A DNA stretch of 60,712 nt, taken from positions 1 to 60,712 of the forward strand of contig NZ_JAGSOI010000010.1 of NCBI RefSeq assembly GCF_023684405.1, written 5' to 3'. Of the stretch, positions 46,240 to 55,749 are shown piece by piece; positions within the stretch are counted from its first letter, which is position 1; the number at the start of each line of letters is the position of its first letter. The notes below the pieces were generated by a model that was given only the letters and a program-made list of their open reading frames with translations, was not told the DNA's origin and did no database searches. The position numbers and the translations under genes are program-made. The DNA is from Methanococcoides seepicolus. Its GTDB lineage: Archaea > Halobacteriota > Methanosarcinia > Methanosarcinales > Methanosarcinaceae.

Positions 46240-46272
46240 ATGCACCTTTTGGTGCATATTCTATCTTTTTTT
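46240..46272 (+). terminator. Terminator after the ACT gene
   Basis: ATGCACC (46240-46246) pairs with GGTGCAT (46251-46257), loop TTTT, followed by T7 at 46266-46272. Intrinsic-terminator shape. Confidence 0.65.
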
Positions 46273-46300
46273 GAAATTTTACTTTATGTAGACCACTAAC

Positions 46301-46310
46301 GTTTTATATT
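46301..46310 (+). promoter_or_regulatory. TATA box of the DUF2103/marker 12 transcript
   Basis: GTTTTATATT at 46301-46310 lies about 25 nt before ATG 46330, so the DUF2103 message may be leaderless. No ribosome site precedes that ATG, which agrees. ACTAACG lies just upstream. Confidence 0.5.
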
Positions 46311-46329
46311 ATTCTTCCAAATTTTGTTC

Positions 46330-46680
46330 ATGGATGATAATACTATCAAAAGTAAGGAAGCGTCGTTGAAAGAGAAACTTCGTGGTGCACACACCACTGT
46401 CATTGGCGACCGTCAGGGTAAAAAGATCCTTGCTATCATCAGTCAGCACGAAAAGGTCAAGGGTATCATTCCTTCCGTGATCACTGTTAGGGGTAAGAGC
46501 TCTCCGGGTGGGAATCTGGCAGCAAAGGTGCTTCCACATCCCGATGAGCATGGCAATCTCCGTCTTCTTTTATCCCATGGGACATCAGCTCAGGAAATTA
46601 GGATCGTTACAACGGTTGCTACCCGTGAAGAAGGGGAACCCCTGATGGAAGAGCTTAATGCTATGCTTTTCGACATCTGA
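46330..46680 (+). CDS. DUF2103 metal-binding-type protein
   Basis: 116 residues from ATG 46330. HTTVIGDRQGKKILAIISQHEKVKGIIPSVITVRGKSSPGGNLAAKVLPHPDEHGNLRLLLSHGTSAQEIRIVTTVATREEGEPLMEEL. The family is confined to archaea and some bacteria and is thought to be a small nucleotide- or metal-binding protein; function unassigned. Starts 57 nt after the ACT terminator and precedes marker 12 by 16 nt, so the two are likely cotranscribed. Confidence 0.83.
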   Translation: MDDNTIKSKEASLKEKLRGAHTTVIGDRQGKKILAIISQHEKVKGIIPSVITVRGKSSPGGNLAAKVLPHPDEHGNLRLLLSHGTSAQEIRIVTTVATREEGEPLMEELNAMLFDI

Positions 46681-46696
46681 TGGCAAGGTGTGATCG

Positions 46697-47674
46697 ATGT
46701 TTATCGGAGTTGACCACGGGACTAACGCAATGCGTTTTGCCGGGATCTGTGAGGGAAATGTACGAACATTTGAAATGCCACGTACGGAAGTATCGGGCAT
46801 GTCCGAGGCTCAGATACTCGATTCGATCACTTCTCATCTTGATATTGGGATCTCTGATATAGAACTTGTAGCTGTCACCTATTCCATGGGTGATGGTATT
46901 GTAAGCATCGAGGATATGGACAATGTCGATTCCAGGGGCGTTTTGAGCATAGAGGGTGTCGGTAAAAAGACCGGAGCCGGAACACTTGTTTTCGATGCCA
47001 TAAGGAATTCTCCTATCCCTGCTGTCCTTATTCCCGGAATCCATACAAAAAGCAATACTGATCCCCGATTGAACGTCTTTTCCCATTCCACAAGTCCTGA
47101 GAAGATAGGCATAGCCTACAATGCCAAATGCAAAGGCATAGATGACCTTGTGGTCTCAGACATAAGTTCCAACACTGTTACAGTGGGTGTTTGCGGTGGT
47201 AAGCTCATAGGTGCTATAGATGCTTGTATCTTTGCACCGGGAACCCGGCATGGTCCGCTCGATCTTGAGGCTATAAGGGATGTCGATGCGGGTAAATGCA
47301 GTGCCAACGAGGCCTTCATAAATGCAGGTGTGTTGAAACACACTCCTTATTCGGGTAATGATGAACTTCTCGAAGCTGCAGTCAATGGTGAAAGTGCTGC
47401 CATCCTGGCACTGGATCGGATCGCTTTATTCGCATCAATGGAAATTGCAGCAATACAGGTCCTGATGAAAGATCACGGTTCACATGGCAAGGTCTTCCTT
47501 GCAGGTTCAGTTGGTGAAGTTGACTACGTTGCTGAAAGAATAGGTTCTCATCTTGACCTGAAGCCCGAATTGCTCGGTAAATGGAGTGCTGCCATAGGCT
47601 GTGCTGAGATAGCACGTGATATTGCAGGCGGCGCAAGGACCATTCTTGGGCTTGATGTCAATTTTAATATCTGA
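46697..47674 (+). CDS. Methanogenesis marker protein 12
   Basis: 325 residues of the acetate/sugar-kinase (ASKHA) fold: MFIGVDHGTNAMRFAG, VTYSMGDGIVSIEDMDNV, IPGIHTKSNTDPRLNVFSHS, VSDISSNTVTVGVCGG, FAPGTRHGPLDLEAIRDVDAG, FLAGSVGEVDYVAERI. The protein is found in essentially all methanogens and not elsewhere, so it is expected to serve methanogenesis or cofactor maturation. AAGGTG ribosome site. Follows DUF2103. Confidence 0.9.
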   Translation: MFIGVDHGTNAMRFAGICEGNVRTFEMPRTEVSGMSEAQILDSITSHLDIGISDIELVAVTYSMGDGIVSIEDMDNVDSRGVLSIEGVGKKTGAGTLVFDAIRNSPIPAVLIPGIHTKSNTDPRLNVFSHSTSPEKIGIAYNAKCKGIDDLVVSDISSNTVTVGVCGGKLIGAIDACIFAPGTRHGPLDLEAIRDVDAGKCSANEAFINAGVLKHTPYSGNDELLEAAVNGESAAILALDRIALFASMEIAAIQVLMKDHGSHGKVFLAGSVGEVDYVAERIGSHLDLKPELLGKWSAAIGCAEIARDIAGGARTILGLDVNFNI

Positions 47675-47734
47675 GCTCGTTAATGATCTGAATATCTCAA
47701 TTGCCTTTGTTTTTTCCCTTTCTTTATTCTTTCC

Positions 47735-48526
47735 TCAATATAGGTCTGGTCTGCGATCATCGAAAACCGGTATTGCTTTTCTTGTTTTTCTCATAAGGGA
47801 TGTATCAATTTCCCCGATGATCACACATTCCTCATCCTTTGCACCTGCCATTACGTTTCCAAGGGGGTCAATTATCATGGTGCCTCCAAAGAATGTGGAA
47901 TTAGGGTCTGAACCGGAGCGATTGCAGGCAATGTGGAATATCTGATTTTCAATGGCACGTGCAGTGGCAAGTGTTCTCCACTGATGTTCTCTTGGTTTCG
48001 GGAACTCTGCAATGGTTATGAGCATGTCAGCTCCTGAAAGACAAAGCTTCCTTGCTATTTCAGGAAATCTTATCTCATAGCATATTTGCAACCCAATTAT
48101 CAGATCCCGTTCTTTAAGGTGTATCGGTTCGATGAGATCTCCTGATGCGAAATATCCTTTTTCCTTTCCGAAAGGATGTGTCTTTGTGTAGGTCCCGACA
48201 AGTTCTCCATCTTCCAGGCAAAAGCCCAGATTTGTATATGTTTCTCTGTTCTCGGAGCCATGTTTTTCGATTATGGAACCTATCATGATGCATTTGTTCT
48301 TTTTAGAGAATGCTGCTATTTCTTCAATCGTGGGGTATGGTCTTGATTCTGCTGCCTTCTCAAGGTCTTCATAGCAAAAGCCCGTGGAGAACACTTCCGG
48401 AAGGATGATAATATCAGCACCTTTTGAAACGGCTTCTTCTGAGAAACGAAGGGCCTTTTCGATGTTCTTTTGTTTATTGCAATGACAAATATCCATCTGT
48501 ATGGCTGCAATTTTGATTGGTTCCAC
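47735..48526 (-). CDS. Nitrilase-family carbon-nitrogen hydrolase
   Basis: 263 residues. Catalytic triad: Glu in IIILPEVFSTGF, Lys in YTKTHPFGKEKGYF, Cys in IGLQICYEIRFPEIAR. Also FGGTMIIDPLGNVMAGAKDEECVIIGEIDTSLM. Omega-amidase- or ureidopropionase-type amide hydrolysis is expected; substrate unknown. Isolated on the minus strand between marker 12 and marker 9 genes, whose gene order it interrupts. Confidence 0.88.
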   Translation of the reverse strand: MEPIKIAAIQMDICHCNKQKNIEKALRFSEEAVSKGADIIILPEVFSTGFCYEDLEKAAESRPYPTIEEIAAFSKKNKCIMIGSIIEKHGSENRETYTNLGFCLEDGELVGTYTKTHPFGKEKGYFASGDLIEPIHLKERDLIIGLQICYEIRFPEIARKLCLSGADMLITIAEFPKPREHQWRTLATARAIENQIFHIACNRSGSDPNSTFFGGTMIIDPLGNVMAGAKDEECVIIGEIDTSLMRKTRKAIPVFDDRRPDLY

Positions 48527-48624
48527 TTTATAGCCTCTTTTTCTGATCTTTGATGTTATTATCTGCTAGTAATGTTGGTACTATTATCGGTCCTTTGTCG
48601 TCTGTATCTATCTATTTACCTAAC

Positions 48625-48642
48625 GTTACATTAATATGTAAC
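48625..48642. promoter_or_regulatory. Palindrome overlapping the marker 9 promoter
   Basis: GTTACAT-TAAT-ATGTAAC (48625-48642) is a perfect 7+4+7 inverted repeat. It ends 24 nt before the marker 9 ATG (48666), and TTAATATGT inside it is in the right place for a TATA box of a nearly leaderless message. An operator that blocks TBP binding is possible. Confidence 0.4.
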
Positions 48643-48665
48643 TACTTTCTTCTACAGCGCAAGAT

Positions 48666-49835
48666 ATGCTAAATCATTTGAATGAGGCTATTATTGTGAG
48701 CGATGAACTTTTTGATCTGCAAGTTGGCTATGTTACTTTCAGAAACCCCATTGCGCTTGCGCCAATGGCTGGTATCACTGACAGTGCATTTGCCAGCAAA
48801 AATGCAAAGAATGCCGGTCTTGCAGTGATCGGTGGCTATAATCTGGACAAAGAAACGAATGCAGCTGCGGTAAAGCTTGTTGAAAGAGGCCGGCAGGAGT
48901 TCTTATCGGATGCTCCTCTTGAGTTTTTTGAAACTGAGGTCAATGCTGTTGATACCGTTGGAGCCGTAGGTTTTAATGTAAGAGCTGTAAGCCTTGACCC
49001 TCTTCTTAAAGCTGCTAGTATCGTGAAAGCTGCAGGTGGCATACTTGAGCTTGATGCACATTGCAGGCAGGAGGAAATGGTTTCCATCGGTGTTGGTGAA
49101 GCATTGATGAAAGACCTTCCCAGACTTACCGAGTGGATAAAGAAGATCAAAGAGACAGGTGTGGTTCTTTCTGTGAAGGTGAGGGCAAACGTTGTCGATG
49201 ATGTTGCCCTTGCAAGAAGCATTGAGAACGCAGGAGCAGACATTCTCCATGTCGATGCCATGAAAGAAGGTGCTGGTGCTGACCTTCGTGCCATTTTGCG
49301 TATTCGTGATTCTACAAGGCTTTTCCTTATTGGGAATAATTCAATTATGGACATTATGGATGCAAGGGACATGTTCTCAAAGGGTGCTGATATGATCTCG
49401 GTATCTCGGGGTGTGCTTGAGGATGATGGGTTCATTGATTCTCTTGTTGAAGATGTCTGTGCAGTGCAGGAACAGATGGGCTGGTATAATTCTCCCAAAC
49501 ATGTATGTCGTGGCGAAGGTGACCTTAGGGGACTCGCATTTTGCTGTTTGCCTGTTAAACCATGTGCAGTGCATGATAAGGCGGCTCAGCTTGGATATAG
49601 TCCAAAGGAATTTGCGAACATCAAAATGGAATTTGCAAAAGGAACCCCACTCGAATTTGGTGATAGCACATGTTTTGGCAGCCTGGCCTGGTGTTGTAAG
49701 ATCTCAAAACCCTGTTATTTGAGAGACGGTGTTCTCGATGTCCTTGACCTTTCTGCTTCGGATTATATGCGGTTGAAAAAGGACCTTGCAACTTATATAT
49801 TAGATAATGCCAAAAAACCTGTTAATGAACAGTGA
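48666..49835 (+). CDS. Methanogenesis marker protein 9
   Basis: 389 residues. N-terminal three quarters is a TIM barrel like tRNA-dihydrouridine synthases: FRNPIALAPMAGITDSAFA, LSVKVRANVVDDVALARSIENAGADILHVDAM, ADMISVSRGVLEDD. The C-terminal part has many cysteines (CRGEGDLRGLAFCCLPVKPCAVHD, STCFGSLAWCCKISKPC), suited to iron-sulfur binding. Present across methanogens; function not established. First gene of the marker 9 - CitG-like - DUF447 - deaminase run. Confidence 0.9.
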   Translation: MLNHLNEAIIVSDELFDLQVGYVTFRNPIALAPMAGITDSAFASKNAKNAGLAVIGGYNLDKETNAAAVKLVERGRQEFLSDAPLEFFETEVNAVDTVGAVGFNVRAVSLDPLLKAASIVKAAGGILELDAHCRQEEMVSIGVGEALMKDLPRLTEWIKKIKETGVVLSVKVRANVVDDVALARSIENAGADILHVDAMKEGAGADLRAILRIRDSTRLFLIGNNSIMDIMDARDMFSKGADMISVSRGVLEDDGFIDSLVEDVCAVQEQMGWYNSPKHVCRGEGDLRGLAFCCLPVKPCAVHDKAAQLGYSPKEFANIKMEFAKGTPLEFGDSTCFGSLAWCCKISKPCYLRDGVLDVLDLSASDYMRLKKDLATYILDNAKKPVNEQ

Positions 49836-50790
49836 TCAGGGTATGCATTCTATTGATGGTTGTAACAACCGGTCTGTATACTCACATATCGCATGCTGTG
49901 CACAGCTGGCAATGATACTTGAGGTTTCCTCCTCTCCAAAGCCGGGTAATATTGACAGGCACCATGACTATGAGGATACCAGGTATGAACATTTTCTGGC
50001 ATCTGCGGTAAGTATTCATCCCGTTATTGAAGCTGCAGCAAAAAAAGATGCCCGGGTTGGTGCTCTGCTAAGAAGTGCGGTCTGTCATAGTAATAGCTGG
50101 CAGAGCGGTGGGAACACGCATTTTGGGGCATTTCTTCTCCTTATACCGCTTTCAATGGCTGCCGGTGAGATCCTTGGCAGTGGCAATGATCTCGATATGG
50201 ATGAGCTCGTTGCCCGTGCTCATGAAATAGTCAGTTCAACGGATACTGATGATGCTATTGATTTCTATAAGGCGTTCCGTTCAGCAGGGGTGCGTGTGAA
50301 CGATGTGGATGAGTTCGATCTTCAGGATGATTCATCATTTGTATCATTGAGAGAGGAGGGACTTACTCTCTACGACCTCATGAAGATCTCACAGGGCTAC
50401 GACCAGATCGCTAATGAATGGGTCAATGGTTTTGGTGATTGTGTGAAGTGTGCCCAAATGCTGGATCGTTTTATGAATATATCCGGGGATGGGCCACTAA
50501 TACCTGATATCAATCATGCAGTTGTTTTTTCATTTCTAAAACTTCTTTCTGAAAGACCTGATACATTCATTAGGACAAAGACGAATGAAAGGACTGCTGA
50601 GGAAGTCTCATAGCAGGCGAAATGTATTGTGGACAGGCTGGAAGGCTCCGGCTACCATATGTCTCCTTTCTGGGATGATGTGGGAGAATTTGATGAACTG
50701 CTTTTGGAGAAAGGTTTAAATCCCGGTTCGACAGCAGATATCGTCATAGCAGGTTTATTCATATCTTTGCTTGGGGGTTTGAGATTCTAA
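49807..50790 (+). CDS. CitG-like triphosphoribosyl-dephospho-CoA synthase family, in-frame TAG (pyrrolysine candidate)
   Basis: Read to the first stop (TAG at 50611-50613) the gene gives 268 residues with LEVSSSPKPGNIDR, SWQSGGNTHFGAFLLL and GLTLYDLMKISQGYDQI, but it lacks the family C-terminus. The same frame continues for 58 codons (QAKCIVDRLEGSGYHMSPFWDD..., KGLNPGSTADIVIAGLF) and ends in TAA at 50788-50790. NPGSTAD is the C-terminal family signature. The TAA shares its A with the next ATG (TAATG), so the extension is spaced as translated DNA. No other gene here stops in TAG. Start is 49807, 49825 or 49843; the first overlaps marker 9. A TAG-to-sense pseudogene is the alternative. Confidence 0.72.
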
Positions 50791-51386
50791 TGAAGGAATT
50801 TGATCTGGATAATTTTGGTATTTCTGAGGGTATATCGGAAGTTATTGTGACTACCTCTAATGGTTGGGTGCCAAATGCAGCTCCAATAGGTATCATAAGG
50901 AAAGGCAATGATGTATTTGTAAGACTTTACAAAGGTTCGCAGACCTATGATAATGTAAAAGCAGAACGCATACTTGTTGCAAATCTTGTTTATGACCCTC
51001 TTATTTTCGTGCGTAGTACTTTTGGGAACCTCGCTGAATCGGAGTTTGAAGTTCTTTCCTATGAAGGACTTGGGTTTGCAACTGTCAGGGATTCATTTTG
51101 TTGGGTCGTATTCGAATGCGATGAGGTCAAGGAGACTTCCGAAGCAATAGTTGCAAAGCTCGTTCCAAGGCATGCCCATGCAGGTCGCTGTATCTTTAAT
51201 TCAATCAACAGGGGCTTCAATCTCGTGGTAGAGTCCTGTGTACACGCTACCCGATATGAATTGACGAATGATGAGAGGTATATGAGGCTCATAAAAGCAT
51301 ATTCTATCACCGTCAACAAATGTGGTAGTGAGCTTGATAAGGAAGCAATGGCCCTTCTTCTTAAAAGATATGATGGACAGGTGTGA
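50790..51386 (+). CDS. DUF447 family protein
   Basis: 198 residues. ISEVIVTTSNGWVPNAAPIGIIRKGNDVFVRLYKGSQTYDNVKAERILVANLVYDPLIFVRSTFGNL is a flavin-reductase-like split beta-barrel; ARHAHAGRC-type PRHAHAGRCIFNSINRGFNLVVESCVHATRYELT follows. Archaeal family, function unknown, frequently near cofactor genes of methanogens. ATG at 50790 overlaps the TAA of the CitG-like gene, and its own stop overlaps the deaminase start region. Confidence 0.85.
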   Translation: MKEFDLDNFGISEGISEVIVTTSNGWVPNAAPIGIIRKGNDVFVRLYKGSQTYDNVKAERILVANLVYDPLIFVRSTFGNLAESEFEVLSYEGLGFATVRDSFCWVVFECDEVKETSEAIVAKLVPRHAHAGRCIFNSINRGFNLVVESCVHATRYELTNDERYMRLIKAYSITVNKCGSELDKEAMALLLKRYDGQV

Positions 51387-51388
51387 AC

Positions 51389-51868
51389 ATGTCAGAAGAT
51401 CCTATGGGCAATTTCATGGATGTTGCTGTAAAAGAAGCATTAAAAGGTATGCGTAACAATGAAGGTGGCCCTTTTGGAGCTGTCATTGTAAAGGACGGTA
51501 AGATCATCTCAAAAGGACACAATGAAGTTCTTGGGACCAATGATCCGTCTGCTCATGCTGAGATCGTGGCTATCCGTAAGGCATCAGCGGCTCTGGGGGA
51601 TTTCGATCTGTCTGGTTGTGAGCTCTATGCGACAACAATGCCTTGCCCGATGTGTCTTTCAGCGATCATATGGGCACGTATTGGGAAGCTCTACTATTGC
51701 ACCAGCACAGAGGATGTTGCATCTATAGGTTTTGATGATGGTGACATTTATGCAATGTTGAGGGAAGGTGTTGACCCTTCGGTACTTAAAGAAGTGAACC
51801 TGGAGTGTGAGGATTGTCACGAACTCCTTAGCGAATGGTCAAAAAAAACGGATAAGAGAATGTATTGA
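51389..51868 (+). CDS. Cytidine/guanine deaminase-like nucleoside deaminase
   Basis: 159 residues from ATG 51389 (AGGTG six bases upstream). Zinc motifs HAE (DPSAHAEIVAIRKA) and PCPMC (TTMPCPMCLSAIIWARIGKLYYC). Closest to the guanine deaminase (GuaD) group within the cytidine deaminase fold, which releases ammonia from guanine; the C-terminal CEDCHELLSEW matches that group. Fourth gene of the marker 9 operon by spacing. Confidence 0.87.
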   Translation: MSEDPMGNFMDVAVKEALKGMRNNEGGPFGAVIVKDGKIISKGHNEVLGTNDPSAHAEIVAIRKASAALGDFDLSGCELYATTMPCPMCLSAIIWARIGKLYYCTSTEDVASIGFDDGDIYAMLREGVDPSVLKEVNLECEDCHELLSEWSKKTDKRMY

Positions 51869-51883
51869 TCATTCTCTAACATC

Positions 51884-52774
51884 TCAGTTTGAACCGAGCA
51901 ATTCCTTTGCTTCTTCCTCTCTTCCAAGCTTAAATAGTAAGTTTGCCTTGTTCTCAAGTGCTGCGGTAAAACCCCTTTCTACTTCGAGTGCATTGCTGTA
52001 TGCATTCAAAGCATTCTCGTTCTCTCCTATTTCTTCAAGAGTGTTCCCCATGCAGTACCATGCATCGGAAAATGCTGGTTTGATCTCAAGGGCATTGTTG
52101 TAAGCTTCAATTGCTTCTTTGTGCTTTCCCAGCTTTTCAAGGGTGTTGGCCTTACAATACCAAATTCCGGATGCATTTTTCTTGATAGTGGGGTCAGGGT
52201 TCGTGTTCAGGAATGAGTAACGCGGAAAATTGAAGTGCATTATGTCTGCAAATTCGATCGCTTTTTCATAGGATTCGAGGGCTTCTTCAAAACGTTCGAG
52301 TTGATATAGGGTGTTTGCTTTGCAACACCATGCATCGGGATATTCCGGTTCGAGCGAAATGGCCTTGTCAAGTATCCTGAGTGCTTCTTCATATTGACCG
52401 ATGTTGAAAAGTAGAAATCCCTTGCTGAAGACGGGTTTTATGTCATCGGGCGTTTTTTGTATCGTGTCTTCTACTATGGCAAGTGCTTCTTCCTTTTTGT
52501 CCAGTTTGAATAGGATGAAACATTTGTTGAATCGAACTTCAAGTTCACGTTTTGCGGCATTCTCGGCCTCATCATCCATTTCGTTTTGCAGCAGCTCTTG
52601 TTGTAGTTCTTCCCATATGGATGCTGCTTCATCATATTTTTCCAGCGCGTCTTCAAATCGTCCGATCTCATGTAGCACATAACCTTTTCCATAGGTGCTT
52701 TCAGCGTTCTTGACCATTTGTTTTAGTTTTCTTTTGTAAGATGCCTGCTGGAACATGTCCTTGATATTATTCAT
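51884..52774 (-). CDS. Tetratricopeptide-repeat protein
   Basis: 297 residues from ATG 52774; a GTG at 52867 would add 31 residues of unlike composition. At least six TPR units of 34 residues: GKGYVLHEIGRFEDALEKYDEAASIW, NKCFILFKLDKKEEALAIVEDTIQ, SKGFLLFNIGQYEEALRILDKAISLEPEYPDAW, CKANTLYQLERFEEALESYEKAIEF, CKANTLEKLGKHKEAIEAYNNALEIKPAFSDAW, CMGNTLEEIGENENALNAYSNALEV. A protein-protein scaffold; partner unknown. Convergent with the deaminase gene. Confidence 0.85.
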   Translation of the reverse strand: MNNIKDMFQQASYKRKLKQMVKNAESTYGKGYVLHEIGRFEDALEKYDEAASIWEELQQELLQNEMDDEAENAAKRELEVRFNKCFILFKLDKKEEALAIVEDTIQKTPDDIKPVFSKGFLLFNIGQYEEALRILDKAISLEPEYPDAWCCKANTLYQLERFEEALESYEKAIEFADIMHFNFPRYSFLNTNPDPTIKKNASGIWYCKANTLEKLGKHKEAIEAYNNALEIKPAFSDAWYCMGNTLEEIGENENALNAYSNALEVERGFTAALENKANLLFKLGREEEAKELLGSN

Positions 52775-53010
52775 ATATTGAAATATCCGGTGTCCAGTGA
52801 TATACTTTTTGCAATGGCGTTGAGGTAGTAAGTGGTTTGGTTTGGCGTACTCTTCACATTTATCCACATAAGGCTAATTTATTTTAACGTATCAGAAATT
52901 TATATAAAATAAACTGTCATTTTGGATGCTCACTCATCAATGTATAAATATGTCTTTTATCTTATTACTTTATGAGCAACATTAATGAACAGTATCATCT
53001 AGCAGTAATT

Positions 53011-55604
53011 ATGGAGTTGATCGCATCAGTGCCAAAAAAACGAATGTAGGCGGTGCAAAAGTATCTACTATTGATGCGGCATCCCGGGAAGAGGTTTTTA
53101 AATCTGTTATAAATTCCAGCCCTGCGGTTGTCTTTTTATGGAGGGCGGAAGTGGGCTGGCCCGTGGAGTTCGTTTCCGAGAACATCTCACAATTCGGGTA
53201 TGGTGCAAAAGATCTGATCACCGGAAAGTTTCGTTATGTTGATATTATTCATCCCGATGATGTTGATCATGTAATATCTGAAACGTCTCTTCATATGGAT
53301 GATAAAGACCGCAATTTCAACCTCCGATATCGTATTCTCACAAAGGCCGGGGATATTCGATGGGTCGATGAAAGGACGTCCGCTCATTTTGATGATTCCG
53401 GTTCTATCCAGTTCTATCATGGTATCATTCTGGATATTACTGAGCAAAGGATGGACGATATTGCTTTGCTTGATGGTGCTCTTGGTATGAACAAAGCGCT
53501 TCAGACCGTTATCAATTCCAGTCCGGTAGTTGTATTTCTATGGAGGGCAGAAAAGGATTGGCCCGTGGAGTTCGTATCGAAGAACATTGATATGTTCGGT
53601 TATTCGGTGGGAGATTTCATCTCGGGAAAATTGGTCTATGGTGATATTGTACATCCTGATGATATTGACCGTGTTCGTGCAGGAGTTTCCAAGTGTACTG
53701 AGGGTGGATATTCTGATTTCTTCCAGGAGTATCGTATCCTCACAAAGACTGGAGAAGTGCGCTGGGTCGATGAAAGGACTCAGATACAACACGATCCACT
53801 GGGCAATGTGACATATCTCCAGGGTATCATTCTTGATATCACTGGGAGGAAGAAGATCGAGAATGCACTTCATAGTGAAGAAAAACGTATTGAAGCGCTG
53901 TTATGTTTGTACCAGATGACGGATGCTTCCATTCAGGACATTATTGATTTTGCCAGGGATGAGGTCGTAAGACTGACTAATAGCAAGATCGGATATCTGG
54001 CATTCATGAGCGATGATGAAAGTGTCATCACGACTGATTCATGGTCTGAGGGCGTTACGAATGAATGTTCTCTGAACAAAAAGAAACTTCAGTCACATGT
54101 GGTCGATGTTGGGTTATGGGGTGAATCTCTGAAACAGAGGTTGCCGATCATAGTAAATGATGATTCAGAAGAGAATCCTTCTAAAAGGGGATATCCTGAA
54201 GGGCATATGAGGATCGATCGGTTTTTGAGCGTTCCTATATTTGAAAGGGACAAGATCGTTGCTCTTGTAGGGCTTGCCAATAAGACTGATAATTATGATC
54301 TTTCCGATGTGCGTCAGGTCACACTTCTGATGCAGGGGATGTGGAGTATTCTCCTTCATAGGGGGGTGGATGAAGAACTACGTCGTTCTCTTGACATACA
54401 GAAGATCCTGGGGGATGTCATTAAGAATAGTCCTGCGGTTGTCTTCCTTTGGCGCGCTGACCCTGATTGGCCGGTTGAGTTCGTTTCAGAAAATGTGACC
54501 CAGTTTGGTTATTCGGTGGATGATTTTATTTCGGGAAGGTTTGTGTATGCTGATATTGTACATCCTTATGATCTTGATAGGGTGCAAAAGGAGCTTTCTA
54601 AGAGGATAGATGCAGGTTTTATAGATTTTAATCAGGAATATCGTGTATTGACCAAGTTCGGTGATATACGATGGGTGGATGAAAGAACGTTCATCAAGCA
54701 CGATGAAGATGGGAATGTCGCTTATATGCAGGGTATCATTGTGGATGTTACTGACCGTAAACATTCTGATGATTTTATGCATATGCAATTTGATCTTGAT
54801 AGTGTTCTAAGTTCTGCGCATAGTCTTGAGGAAACCTTTGAACAGATGCTTGAATTCAGCTTAAAGGTCGAGCCGGTGGATTCTGGAAGATTGTATCTTT
54901 TTGATGAAGCAACTGGGGATCTGAGGCTTGTGGCGCATAAAGGTCTTTCAGAGCGTTTTGTGAAGGACATTTCGGTGTTTGGAAAGAATTCTGTGCAGAA
55001 CCGTCTTGTGATGACCGGGCAACCGGTTTACAAACATCATTCGGAGCTCAGTGCTATTACTACTGGTGAGAGCTCCCAGTACGAGGGTTTGCATGCTACC
55101 GGTATAATCCCTGTGAAACATGATGGGAAGATCATTGCAGCGCTTTGCTTATCCTCGCATTCCGAATATGAGATCCCTGCCGATGCACGCAATTCCCTTG
55201 AGACCATTGCTACCCAGATCGGTGTGGTCATTTCAAAGATCCGCTCGGATTCAAATGATTCTAAGAAGTACAAGGACCTTCAGTCCCTTGTTGATATGGT
55301 GGATGAGATATTGGTGGTACTGGACATGGATGGATATGTCCTCTATGCAAATAAGATGCTTATGGAAGGTCTGAAACTTTCTGATGGGGATATTTCAGAT
55401 ATGCATTACCTTGAGCTTCATCCTGATGGGGAATGGGACAATGTTGATTCTATGCTTTCGAGTGCCCGGGTTGGGGAAAAATTAGTCTATGAGACTGTCA
55501 TGGTGGGTGCGGGTGGTTTTCTGGTCGGGGTCGAAACAAAGCTTGTCTGTGGAGAATGGTCGGGACAGCCTTGTATTATGGCTTCATCAAGGCTTATTGA
55601 CTGA
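53011..55604 (+). CDS. Multi-PAS/GAF sensor protein, N-terminus in another frame
   Basis: Cytoplasmic sensor without kinase or other output domain. From GTG 53151 the frame gives 817 residues, but the first PAS domain begins earlier: the same frame is open from about 52990, with VFKSVINSSPAVVFLWRAE upstream of 53151, and has no ATG, GTG or TTG before 53151. ATG 53011 lies in the neighbouring frame, which shifts at an A7 run (53034-53040); a -1 slip after AAA AAA joins the two frames. Domains: PAS1 53090-53460, PAS2 53500-53860, GAF1 53900-54370, PAS3 54400-54760, GAF2 54800-55260, PAS4 55280-55600. PAS1-3 share WPVEFVSEN and HPxDxDRV. Upstream 52868-53010 holds only promoter-like sequence. 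Confidence 0.75.
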
Positions 55605-55749
55605 TTGGTTTATGGACTGATGGATCGGGCTATATTGTCTGCCCTATTTTTTTATTTTTGGAGTAGATAAATAGTCTTTATATATGATTATGTAGATAAT
55701 TGCTTTACATATTAGATACGATAATGCATCGATTTTTTGGAGAGTATAA

